DNA of 64,000 nt from Rhodosporidiobolus odoratus (taxonomy: Eukaryota; Basidiomycota; Microbotryomycetes; Sporidiobolales; Sporidiobolaceae), in the NCBI GenBank assembly GCA_034387635.1, contig JAOANU010000025.1, positions 212,049 through 276,048 of the forward strand, written 5' to 3'. The notes under the pieces were generated by a model, which was not told the DNA's origin, searched no databases, and worked only from the letters and a program-made list of their open reading frames with translations. Shown here one piece after another: positions 11,866 to 22,166 of this stretch; the stretch's first letter is position 1, and every line of letters starts with the position of its first letter. Made by a program: the position numbers and the translations under genes.

Positions 11866-13899
11866 ATGCTGTCCACTCGTTCCCTACTCTCCCTCGCCCT
11901 CCTCGCCCTCGTCGGGTCGAGCATCGCAGCTCCCGCGGACCAGCAACAACAAGTTGAGAAGAGGGAACTTCCGTCAAAGACTGTCAACCCGGACTTTTGG
12001 TACGTCTACCTCCTCCATTCACAGCAAGTAGACCGTGCTGAACTCCTGTGTACGACGCTAGGACTTCGAGGGTGAGTTGTAAACATTCCCTTCCTCCCAC
12101 CCAACCCCCCCGCGAAATCTGGTTTCCGACCGGACTCCGAAGAGGGCAGATGTGGGGGAGATAAGTGAGAGAGAGAGAGGGCTGATGGAACAATTGACTG
12201 TGCGCAGCCTATCAAGCGTGAAGAGAAGGCAGAGGATCTCAAGGCTGCGTTTTGGTACGTCCTCTTCTTCGTTTTCGGGAAGTGCAAGGGGGAAAAGATT
12301 GAGCTGACCTAGGCTCTTTTCTTTCATCACAGGACTACGAGGGTGCGTCGACCTTGGTTCCCAAGCTTAGCGAAAGCGCGCGACTAACCAGGACTCGTCC
12401 TGACAGCCCATCAAGCGCGCTGCTGCCCCCGCTGCCGAAGAGCCTAAAGCCGCTTTCTGGTACGTTGCCTCTCAGACGATGTGGCGTGTCTTTACTTACC
12501 AACCGAGGGCTCGGCTTCGCAGGACTACCCGCCCGATCAAGCGCGAGGCGAACGCTGAGGCTGCTGAGCCCGCGCCTGCGTTCTGGTGCGTCTCTTTGTC
12601 TCTACTCGTGCTCTTGAGCTGTGCGCTGACACTGCGGATACCTGCAGGACTCCTCCCGTGCGCTAATCCCACCCGCATCCGGATTGTCTGCTTACCAGAC
12701 TTACCTTTTCTTTTCCTTTCTCCACCTTGCCCATTCTGTAGCCCATCAAGCGCGCTGCTGCCCCCGCTGCCGAAGAGCCTAAAGCCGCTTTCTGGTACGT
12801 TGCCTCTCAGACGATGTGGCGTGTCTTTACTTACCGACCGAGGGCTCGGCTTCGCAGGACTACCCGCCCGATTAAGCGCGAGGCCGACGCTGAGGCTGCT
12901 GAGCCCGCGCCTGCGTTCTGGTGCGTCTCTTTGTCTCTACTCGTGCTCTTGAGCTGTGCGCTGACACTGCGGATACCTGCAGGACTCCTCCCGTGCGCTA
13001 ATCCCACCCGCATCCGGATTGTCTGCATCCCAGACTTACCTTTTCTTTTCCTTTCTCCACTTTGCCCATTCTATAGCCCATCAAGCGCGCTGCTGCCCCC
13101 GTTGCGCCTGCGTTCTGGTGGGTCTCTTTGTCTCCACTCGTGCACTTGAGCTGAGCGCTGACACTGCGCTACCTGCAGGACTCCTCCCGTGCGCTAATCC
13201 CAACCGCACCCCGATTGTCTGCATCCCAGACTTACCTTTTCTTTTCCCTTCTCCATTTTGCCCATTCTATAGCCCATCAAGCGCGCTGCTGCCCCCGCTG
13301 CCGACGAGCCTAAAGCCGCTTTCTGGTACGTTGCCTCTCGGTTGATGTGGCGTTTCCTTACCTACTGACTGAGGGCTTGGCTTCGCAGGACTACGCGCCC
13401 AATTAAGCGCGAGGCGAACGCTGAGGCTGCTGAGCCTGCGCCTGCGTTCTGGTGCGTCTCTTTGTCTCCACTCGTGCTCTTGAGCTGTGCGCTGACACTG
13501 CGGATACCTGCAGGACTCCTCCCGTGCGCTAATCCCACCCGCATCCGGATTGTCTGCATCCCAGACTTACCTTTTCTTTTCCTTTCTCCACTTTGCCCAT
13601 TCTATAGCCCATCAAGCGCGCTGCTGCCCCCGTTGCGCCTGCGTTCTGGTGGGTCTCTTTGTCTCCACTCGTGCACTTGAGCTGAGCGCTGACACTGCGC
13701 TACCTGCAGGACTCCTCCCGTGCGCTAATCCCAACCGCACCCCGATTGTCTGCATCCCAGACTTACCTTTTCTTTTCCCTTCTCCATTTTGCCCATTCTA
13801 TAGCCCATCAAGCGCGCTGCTGCCCCCGCTGCCGACGAGCCTAAAGCCGCTTTCTGGACCACCCGCCCGGTCCGCAAGCGTGTCCTCGTCGAGGAGTAA
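11866..13899 (+). CDS. Secreted Kex2-type repeat peptide precursor, 18 exons (258 aa)
   Basis: Exons: 11866-11999, 12062-12071, 12208-12254, 12333-12342, 12407-12459, 12523-12585, 12648-12657, 12742-12794, 12858-12920, 12983-12992, 13077-13117, 13179-13188, 13273-13325, 13389-13451, 13514-13523, 13608-13648, 13710-13719, 13804-13899. All 17 introns are GT-AG and the frame stays open (777 nt). The product has a signal peptide (MLSTRSLLSLALLALVGSSIAA), a first KR site, then 11 units each ending PIKR (the last ends VRKR), and a short VLVEE tail. Every unit carries FWT[S/T/P][R/P]P[I/V] before the dibasic site. The N-terminal halves alternate between Ala/Pro/Glu types such as AAAPAAEEPKAAFW and EANAEAAEPAPAFW. 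There is no Cys and no CaaX box. This architecture matches Kex2-processed repeat proteins (alpha-factor-like or RiPP precursors). Whether it is a pheromone, signal or modified peptide is unknown. Confidence 0.85.
12407..13856 (+). repeat. Tandem repeat of exon-intron modules in the peptide gene
   Basis: The exon that begins CCCATCAAGCGC recurs with starts at 12407, 12742, 13077, 13273, 13608 and 13804. The spacings are 335, 335, 196, 335 and 196 bp, so 13077 to 13608 and 13273 to 13804 are both 531 bp apart. Introns are repeated as well as exons: the three intron classes have lengths 63, 61-62 and 84 bp and near-identical sequence in each copy. The 335-bp unit is a 53-nt exon, 63-bp intron, 63-nt exon, 62-bp intron, 10-nt exon and 84-bp intron. 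The 196-bp unit is a 41-nt exon, 61-bp intron, 10-nt exon and 84-bp intron. The pattern implies recent unequal crossing-over. Confidence 0.9.
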
Positions 13900-14577
13900 A
13901 GGCAGGAAACCCACAAGTGCGTGATGATCCTTTGTCCTCGCCTTGGTTGGTGACTGACCGAAGACCTCCCGCAGAATGAACATCCCTGCACCCTATCGTC
14001 CCTTCATTCTTACTCCTTGCAGAACGTTCTGAAGTCAATTTTCTCTTTTCTCTTCTCGTTTTCTTTCTGTGTGTGCATGGTTCCTATTCACGGGGTTCGG
14101 TGTCCTTCGATCCGTCTTATACTTTCTGTGTAGATAGACTTCCTCTCCACTCTCTCTCAAATGCGCAATGTGAAGGCTGGCATGCCGTATTTTCTTTTCC
14201 TCTCCGAGTCTCCAGTCAGCCGGAGGATATCGCGCTTCCATCGCCTTCGACTGCTGAAGACTCGGGCTTCCCCTTGCACTGTTCGAGGGGTAGCGAGCGG
14301 CATGGGCTAGTTGAGAGCGGGGGGGGGGTCAAGTTAATATTGCTCACGGCGGGAGGCGTCGTCTACAACGAACAGAGAGCTACAACACAGCAAAACGCGG
14401 AATCGACACTCCGGCAATAGATCCGGCCGACGAACGTTGGCATTCACGATCTCCGGCTCCTCTCGCTTGAGAAGGACTGAGCTGCTCCACACCTACCGCA
14501 CACTCTCAAGTAGGCTACCTGAGCATCCCCGCCGTCTCGCCCCGCCCTACGCGCCTCTCTACACTCACCTGAGCAAG
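13900..14577 (+). other. Intergenic region, 3' UTR of peptide gene and kinase promoter
   Basis: Pyrimidine-rich DNA after the peptide stop, then a G-run (near 14321-14329) and the 5' leader of the kinase gene. The frame open from 14437 begins with TTG, not ATG. No RNA gene was recognised. Confidence 0.5.
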
Positions 14578-16891
14578 ATGACCTCGACGATCCCACCCTC
14601 TGGCCTCTCGTCCAAGTCGAAGCGAGCTTCAGGATGGCTCAGCAGTGCCAAAGCGACTCTCAAGTCAAAGGGAACTAGCAGCTCGACCACGCAAGCCCCT
14701 CCTGGCAAGGGAGAAGGGGGAGGCTCCACCTCGGCAACAGCAGCATCAGGAGCGGGAAGTGGATCGTCCAGTTCAACCAGCGGCTTTGGGGCGGCTATGA
14801 CTAGGGTTTTGAGTGGCGGAGGAGGGAGTTCGGCCAAGTCTACGAGTTTGAAAGGGAAGGAGCGCGCGCTTGAGGGTGTTAGCGAGGAGGGGCAGCAGGT
14901 TGAGATGCCCTCTATCGCTCCTCGCAAGATCTGGGGTGCAGTGGAGGATGAGTGGCCTTTGTACTCGTGCGTCCTCTCATCTCTTACTTGCTGCACACCT
15001 CCGTTGACACTGGGTCGTGCAGGTGCCGTCCTGCCGATTACGAGATTGGCGCTCCGGTCGGCTTTGGAGCGTCCTCTGTCGTTCACCTCGCGACGTTCTG
15101 TCCCGCCAACGTCAAGCCAAAACCCAAGCCGATACGCTGTGCGGTCAAGATTATCGATGTGGACAAGATGAGCAGTTTAGGGGATATTGATCGGTTGAGA
15201 AGGTGCGTTTCGGCGTTTGCTAGCTCATCTCCTCAGAAGTCGCCTTGTCCGATCGGGTACCCTTATCAAGGATTCAAGCTAATGACTTTGTTCGCCACAG
15301 GGAAACGCAACTCATGGCCTTGTCGAAGCATCCGAACGTTTTGCGTGTTCGAGGTGAATGGATTGAAGGGAGTAGGCTGTATATCGCGGTGCGGTATATG
15401 ACGCATGGTATGTACTCTCTCTGGAGCCCCATCAACGCTGTCTTTGCTCACGCGAATCGATCGGGCAGGTTCCCTTCTCGACATTTCTCGCTACGCCTTT
15501 CCCGATGGTTTCTCTGAGGATGTCTGCGCGACGGTTCTGAAGCAGGCACTGCAGGGCGTGCTTTACCTACATCAGAACGGTACGTTCCCTTCCCTAGCAG
15601 GCTGTACCAGCCTATGCTCACCTGCTTTCTTCGCAGGCTGGATTCACCGCGACATAAAAGCTGCCAATTTACTCGTCGACGGTAAGCTGCCTTAGCCTAC
15701 GAGCGTATAGCATTTACTGATACGAGATTGAATACAGAGGATGGCACCGTTCTTCTCGCCGACTTCGGAGTTTCCTCGTCACTCTTTCCGGAAGGCGCAC
15801 CTCGACCCGAACCGAAAGAAGGCGTAACAGCACCGACGCTGGCGCCGAGGAAGAGCTTCGTCGGAACACCGTGCTGGATGGCGCCTGAGGTGGTCGAGCG
15901 GCGAGAATATGACTCGAAAGGTGCGCTTCTGTCCTTCCCCTTCAGATGCATCCGGAGTTGACGCCGCCGGCCCTTCGTGCAGCCGATATATGGTCCTTCG
16001 GCATCACTGCCCTTGAGCTTGCGTCGGGCCGCGCGCCCAACTCGCTCTATCCGCCAGCTAAGGCGCTGAGCAAGACGATTCTCGACGCACCTCCTCAGCT
16101 GGACCGCGAAGGCGGGAAGTACAAGTACACCAGGGCTTTTGCCGAAATGATCGAGAGTTGTCTGGTCAAGGACCCCAGCAAACGGTGAGCTGCACTTCCC
16201 GCTTGCAACTCTGTCGGCGAAACAAACTGACCTTGCTTACTGGCTTAGCCCGACCGCCGAAAAGCTTTTGCAGCATCCTTTCTTTAAGACCGCCAAGAGG
16301 AACAACTTCCTCGTGCCAGCTATTCTAGAAGACTTGCCACCGCTTGAGGACCGACAACAGCGGCGTGCGTTCGGACATCTCCGTTACCTTCCCCCTTGGC
16401 TAATATCGACCCTTTCCGCAGGTCGTAAACCCTCTCAGCAAGGCTGGGATACGATCGGCTCCTGGAACTTCACCGCTACCGTACCAAACACCCCCGTCGG
16501 CGCAAAAGGTTTCGACCCCTTTGCTCACTTCGACTCCGCACCTTCACCTCTCAGCTCTGTAGCCCAACGACGTTCCTCTTCTTCCACACAAGCCCGCGCC
16601 TCGACCGACCTTCGCGGTACTCTACTCTTCGGAGGCGCAGCAGCAACACCTCCATCTCGCAGCATGGACCGAAGGCGAGAAGGCTCGAGGGCGTCTTCTC
16701 ACCGCAGAGGCCTCAGCGTCGAGTATCAGGACAGCCCGCCTATCAGCCCGTTGACCCAGAACGGGTTCTCGCTCAGCGGTAGCGTGCACTTTGAAGAGCC
16801 GGAACCAGCGGAGCGGGGTTCCGCAGCGGGTGATGACGAGAGTAGGAAAGGGGTTGAGGGACGAGAGGTGGAGGTGGAGGTGCCGTCTTAG
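14578..16891 (+). CDS. STE20-family Ser/Thr kinase, FRAY/OSR1-like
   Basis: A protein kinase of the germinal-centre/FRAY branch, which in animals responds to osmotic and WNK signals; the substrate here is unknown. The start is the first ATG (14578). A Ser/Gly-rich leader of about 120 residues precedes the kinase domain: glycine loop GAPVGFGASSVVHLA, Lys in CAVKIID, HRDIKAANLLV catalytic loop, [32 protein letters not shown], and KDPSKRPTAEKLLQHPFF at the end. All catalytic residues are present. Kinase exons lie between about 15020 and 16310, broken by roughly seven short introns. The C-terminal 200 residues are Ser/Arg-rich with an acidic end (EGREVEVEVPS). The family call rests on kinase subdomain wording rather than on a C-terminal PASK domain, which I could not identify. 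Confidence 0.85.
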
Positions 16892-17362
16892 AGGCCGTTC
16901 ACAGCCATGAGCCCTTAATAATTCTCCATGAGTGGTTTCTGCTTCTCTGTTTCCTTCCGGTCGATTGCCGGCTTTTCTTCTTTCGGCGACGTACCGCGCG
17001 ATCCAGTTAGGAGTCTTGAGGCGGCGGAGCGGACCGGATTCTTCTTGCCTCTGTGGCCATGCTTCTGTGGGGTTCTTGTTTATCTTGAGCCTGTCGAACG
17101 TCACCTCCAGCTCACGCTGTGTCTGTTTCGCTGTTTACGTGTTCTTGCTCTTCCTCTCTCGACTCACAAGGCCTCGATGTTGCGGTCTATTCCCTTGCAG
17201 CCCCCCTGTACGTCCCTTCTCCTCGGATCTTGCTATCCTCGCTGACGTCCCCTTTCCGAACCCCAACACAGCTTTTTTTTTCTTTCTGTCGCGTTCCGCT
17301 TCGCTAAATGTCCTCTTCCTCCCTTGCATCAACGCTTCGCTAGTCGCGAGTCTAGCAGAGGG
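16892..17362 (+). promoter_or_regulatory. Upstream region of the homeodomain gene
   Basis: 471 bp, strongly T/C-rich toward the gene, with a run of T at 17272-17281. It may contain a 5' UTR exon because the downstream frame opens before the first ATG. No domain-bearing ORF was found. Confidence 0.4.
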
Positions 17363-18789
17363 ATGGTCCTTCAGCGCCACCCATCATCCATTCCCTCATC
17401 TTCGTCTCGTACTTTTCCTCCCTCCCAATCCATCACTGCCTCGGCAGAACATTCCACTACGCCGCGGACCCTTTCATCCCTCAAGCACTTCAACTCGATG
17501 ACGACTTCGTCAGCCCCGCCATGCCCTCCGACTCTGTTGCCATCATTCGCCAGTGGACGCCAGCTCCCGCCTCCTCGCCCGACAACCTTTTCCAGCGATC
17601 CTCGCGAGTTTACACATGCCTCTTCGGCGTGCTCGACTCATTCAGCAGGTCAGAGTGCTCATGGAGGCCGAGGTGCGGGACCGAGACGACCACCTTCACC
17701 AGCGATTTACGGTCCAGGAGGAAAAATCGCTGCCGGTTTCTCTTCCTTCCCGACAACTCAGCTCGGTGCTCGTCGACCGCCTTCCACAGCGACACCAATC
17801 GAATGCAGTGGCGAGGGGCCCTCGAGAACGGGGCTGCCGTCCGTAGCGTCTGCCGGAACCCGACTGGTCCGCTCATCCTCCTCTCATACCTTGAGTCACT
17901 CGCTTGCCCCGCCTTCAGCCGTTTCCTGCCTCTCCTTTCCCTCCCAGCAACCTCGGCGACCCGCGTCTCCCACTCCGAGAGGCGGCAGCGTCGGCCGACC
18001 CCTTCAAGCCCCTCTCCCTGCCACTTCTCGCATTCGTCGCAACTCGCAAGTCGAGCCTTCTTCACCCACTCTCGCTTCCCTTCCGCCATCTCCTTCGGCT
18101 CCAGCTCTGGGTCGACCTTCAGAGCGTCACTACTCCGCCCGGCTGAACGATGCAGGCTATCGCAGCCTCGTACGGCGGTCTTCCTTCTCGGCCATGGAAA
18201 TCTCGCCAACGACGACTGATCCGCCCCGCCTGCCTCTTTCTGCTCTCTCCTCGGCGGCGAAGGGTGCAAAACCTCGTGCTCCCCTCTCCGTCGGCTCCTC
18301 TCACACCAGCTTTTCCTCTGCCTCTCCCTCTCCCTCTCATACCTCCTCCTCCCTCAATCGCCGCCCCTCCCTCCAAGCCCACCCCTCCTCCCTCTCCTCT
18401 CCCCAACGTCTTCCAACCTACTCCCCCTCCATACCTTTGACGAACCGTCCCTCCTCCCCCCACAGACGGACAACGTTCTCCAGTACGGAACTGAAAGCGC
18501 TTCAATGTCTTTGGAATAGTGGAGCGTATTATCCGAGTCAGGGGCAGGTGGAGGAGGTTACGGACAAGACGGGGTTGACCAGGACCCAGTGCGTCGCCTT
18601 CCTTACTCTGGCCTTCCTTTCCACTGGGACGTTCTGTGTCTCCCCATTACTGACGAAGAGACTTGACGCCCTTTCTCCGGCCGGTCTTGCAGGGTGCGCA
18701 ACTGGTTCGCTAATAAACGCCAAAGAGTAACGGGGGAGGAGAAGCAGAAAGTCATCCTCATGGGCAAAGAACTCGCCGTCGCTTTCTAG
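17363..18789 (+). CDS. Homeodomain transcription factor, homeodomain at C-terminus
   Basis: About 440 residues of Ser/Pro-rich, probably disordered sequence end in a homeodomain. Exon 1 (to 18588) holds RRTTFSSTELKALQCLWNSG, then AYYPSQGQVEEVTDKTGLTRTQ. After an intron at 18589-18692, exon 2 (18693-18789) supplies recognition-helix residues VRNWFANKRQRV and a short tail ending in Phe. The WF-x-N-x-R core is intact and the intron falls just before the recognition helix. The first in-frame ATG is 17363; the frame is open upstream from a TTG, so a 5' exon could exist. There is no divergent second homeodomain gene beside it, so a mating-type HD1/HD2 locus is not supported. Confidence 0.8.
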
Positions 18790-19290
18790 ACATCCTTGTA
18801 CCGTGCGGTTCTCCCTCCAGCTGCCATACCCTGCAGCCTCTTCGCCCGCTGGTCCTGACATGACTGATTTATGGTTGTGCAGAGATTCCCGATCTAGTAC
18901 CTCCTCAAAGTGCATAGCGATTCTTTTCATTCCCCGTTCCGGATCTATACCCTTGTCCCTCTGATTCCCCCCATCGTAACCCTAGATAAACATCCTCCAA
19001 CTCGTCCCTTAGATCAAGCGAGACTGTAATCTAGACATCGCATGTGCATGCTCTGCTGTCGTGGCGTTTTCTTCGGGGGAGAAAAGGACAGTTGCGAAGG
19101 TCAGGTTTCGCCACGGAAGACTGCTGGAGCGGAACCTTGAGCTCGAAAGTGTACGTATGAGCGAGCAAGTTCAAGGCAGCAGTCCGAATGGGCTCGACAG
19201 GCCAGGTCGGCTGGGTAAAGATAGCTAGTTAGGAGGAGGGAACAGCATGAGAGATGGCCTCACACCTCAAACTCGCATTCCGATAGCTAC
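18790..19290. other. Convergent intergenic region
   Basis: 501 bp between the homeodomain gene (+) and the HIT-finger gene (-), both ending here. Nothing recognisable as RNA gene, repeat or extra ORF. Confidence 0.5.
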
Positions 19291-20265
19291 TCACGTCCCA
19301 TGTCTCCCCCTCGCCTCCTCCAGCATCCTTACCACCTCACCCGCAAACTCCTGCACCTCCCTCCTCTCCCCCTCCGAACTCTCCAACGTCCTCCTCCCAA
19401 CGTCCCTCTTTCCCCCTCGACCTCCTCTACCACCTCTACCTCCCCTCGCCCCTCGTGCTCTCTCCCGCTCCTTCTCTGCTTCTACTCGAGGATCGACTAC
19501 ACCTGTTGCGAAACGGCGGGAGGTATCTGGTCGGTAGATTGCGTTTGCAGGGTCGGCGGGGAGACCGAGGAGGACTCGGAGGGAGGCGGGGCGGGCGTGG
19601 TGTGGGAGTTGAAGCAGTCGGTTCAGAGGGATTTGGAGGTCGGGACGGGTCAAGAGTGAGCGGATTAGGGGAGAGGTGGCTGCGCGACGTCCGATGTACA
19701 GAAGGGGAAAACGAAGTAAAAGGACAATGAGCTCACAAGCTCCCGTGTGCCAATCCTGCTCGTACTCTGAGCCTCAGGCAGACAGTTTGAAGGAAGGTAT
19801 GGAACTCGAGCTCACCGATCGCCTCGAGTTCGAAATGTCGCAAAGGCTTGACATCGTCCCTCTGTAGCGGATCCGCCCACAAAGTCGGGTCAGGGTCCCC
19901 GGGCCAGTGTAAGTTCCTGAGCCGCTTCCGAGGACGGTCGTCGTCTGGTTGCGTCTTTTCTGCGCGGGCAAGGCATGTGTCAGCATGCGTAAAGCGGCCG
20001 GAAGGGAGATGGACGAACCAGTTGAAGGTAGAAGTGAAGGCGGTTGAGGTTGATAGGACTGGGACGAGTGGCAGCCCTCCTGTTTGTGTTGCTTGAAGCA
20101 GACTACAGAACAGCTTTACGAGTTGATCGAGAGTCAGCGAAAGTGATTCTTCAGATTGATGAGGCGGAGGAGAACTCACTAAGGAGCACCGTCTACGGGA
20201 CAGGCGTAGCGGCCAGAGTCCTTTTTTGAGCAGACTTTGCAGGGTGGTAGCTTAGCTGGTGCCAT
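19291..20265 (-). CDS. HIT-type zinc finger protein (ZNHIT3/Hit1-like) with RGG run
   Basis: HIT fingers of the ZNHIT3/Hit1 group help assemble box C/D snoRNPs; that role is inferred here. Exon 1 from ATG 20265 encodes LPPCKVCSKKDSGRYACPVDGAPY. The Tyr codon is split, and exon 2 gives CSVVCFKQHKQEGCHSS. This has the CxxC...YxC...YCSxxCxxxHxxxxC layout of the family, although the usual second Cys of the CPxC pair is replaced (CPVDG). Exon 3 encodes PRKRLRNLHWPGDPDPTLW...HFELEAI. A longer intron, about 145 bp and ending at about 19682, leads to the last exon, SPLIRSLLTRPDLQIPLNRLLQL, followed by an Arg-Gly-Gly run and a short helix. The RGG run is unusual beside this finger. Confidence 0.75.
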
Positions 20266-20514
20266 TATGTGACTCGACCTTCCAAGTTGGTGCGAGAGAA
20301 AGACCCGAACAACGACGAACATAAAGTTGCACGCGCAGCAGCGGTCGCTTCTTGCGACAGACAGCAATGAAGCAGTACTACGTAGCTAACAAGACGCGCT
20401 CATACGCGCTGGTGCAATCCCTGTGGCGAATGAGAACACTGCAAAACCAAGAAAGATTACAACTCGAAACCCTATACTGCGCTAAGGTCCTTCCCCTTCA
20501 TTGCCAGCAGCCTA

Positions 20515-22166
20515 TCACGAGTACATGTTGCTGTTGTTGTCATCACCTCCCGAACCGCGACCACCACGACCACCTCCGCCGCCCATTGCGCCGCCGAACT
20601 GTTCGGCCATGCGGCGCATGCTAAGAGAGGAGAGGGACGAGTCAGCAATGTTGCATGGATACAAGTAGCACAGCGGACTCGGGAAGAAGGCGGAGGTAAA
20701 GAGGAAGAGGTATGGAGGAACCGAAGAAGGGAAAAAGGCTCACGTCGGGTCGTTCATCAACGCGTTCATGTCCGGCATACCACCGCCACCACCGCCCATA
20801 GAATTCATCATCTGTTGCATCATCGGGTTCTGCGTGTGAAAGTTCGGTGGGCGGGTCAGCAGTCAGTCTGGCTAGACGAGGAAACGACGTGGGATACCGC
20901 GTACGTTCATGATTTGGTCGAGACCGCCGTTCTGCATCATCTGCTGAGCCATGTTCATACTGTAGGAACGGATGTGGGTCAGCCTACATCGTGGTGCAAC
21001 AGGACGCATAGAAGAGAGAGGCGAGGCGCAGACTCGCAAGAAGTGGGGAAACGGTGCAACTTACATTGCCGGGTTGTTCATCATGTCTGCGAGGCCGGGC
21101 ATGCCAGCACCCATGCCGGGGAAGCCGGGACTGTGCGGGGACATCAAGCCAAATCAGTTTGATTGCCCCACGAAGAGGCAGAAAAGCTGAACGGCACGGG
21201 AAGTCTATACGCACATTCCGCCCGCACCTGCACCCGCTCCGCCCGACGGCGTCCCACTCCTCTCTACTTCACTAGTCCCCTCCTCGGCACCGGCAGCCGA
21301 AGCAGAACCCGCGGGGACCTTACTCCTGGCCGTGCTCAACGAGCTCTTCATGGTCGCATTGTTGGGGTCAAGTTCGAGACCCTTCTCGTAGGCGTCGACC
21401 GCTTCTTGGTACTCGCCGATGGAGAAGAGGGCGTGGCCGAGACGGGAGTAGGCTTTGCTGAAGGTGGGGTCGATGTTGAGGGCTTCGCGAGCGTCGGAGA
21501 CGGCGGACGAGTGGTCCTGGATCTGAGAGTAGGCGGCGGCACTGAGGGAAAAGGGAAGAAACAGATAAGTACATTCCTGAGAACCAGGTTGGAAAGGGGA
21601 AAAACGATGAGCGAGCCCCGACTTACCGGTTACTCCAGAACACCGCATTAGTCGCATCCTTCTCGATCGCCTCCCCGTATGCCTTGATAGCTCCCTGATA
21701 ATCCTTCTTGGCCATCAACTGGTTTCCGCGAGTCTTGGCCGCATCTGCCTCTTTCTTGTCTTCTGCGGTGGGCTCTTTGACGGTACTTGCGGCAGGGGCA
21801 GGGGCGGAAGCGGCGACCTACAGAGACGCGAGTCAGCATGATGAGCTGGTTGGAGTAAAGATGCACACGGAGAGTAAGGGGCTCTAGACGGACCTCGTCG
21901 AGGAGAGCGGGCAACGATTTGCCGACGCCAAACGCCTGCTTGTCCTGCGAAGACTCGGTCGAGACGCCGAACGCCTCAGCAATGCACTGGACTAGGGGAT
22001 GAACAGCACGTTAGGTCGTATGGGAGCAAGATGCGAGATGGGGGAACTTACCAGCAACCTCGACTCCTTCCTTGTCGTCTGACTTGATAGCACCGTTGGT
22101 GAGAGATTCCTCGAGGAAGCTGAGGACAGCAAAGGCAGCTCGCTTGGTTGAAGTGGCGGAAGCCAT
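20515..22166 (-). CDS. SGT2: Small glutamine-rich TPR co-chaperone SGT2/SGTA
   Basis: A cytosolic factor that receives tail-anchored proteins and passes them to the GET pathway. N-terminal dimerisation part from ATG 22166: SATSTKRAAFAVLSFLEES, then GAIKSDDKEGVEVAVQCIAE. Next come three TPRs: NQLMAKKDYQGAIKAYGEAI, NAVFWSNRAAAYSQIQDHSS and FSKAYSRLGHALFSIGEYQE, followed by DPNNATMKSSLSTARSKV. The C-terminus is rich in Gly, Met and Gln (PGLADMMNNPAMNMAQQMM, GGLDQIMNNPMMQQMMNSMG) and ends DDNNSNMYS. Length and order match the family. About seven introns break the coding sequence. Confidence 0.93.

Noticed and set aside
12407..13856. Regular repeats as a CRISPR array or satellite
   Set aside because: The repeats are coding exons with introns between them, in a eukaryotic gene, and keep frame and splice sites.
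11866..13899. Peptide gene as a farnesylated pheromone precursor like rhodotorucine A
   Set aside because: No Cys and no CaaX motif anywhere in the spliced protein; it also has a signal peptide, which a-type precursors lack.
17363..18789. Homeodomain gene as the HD1/HD2 mating-type locus
   Set aside because: Only one homeodomain gene, not divergently paired with a second, and neighbours are a kinase and a HIT-finger gene.
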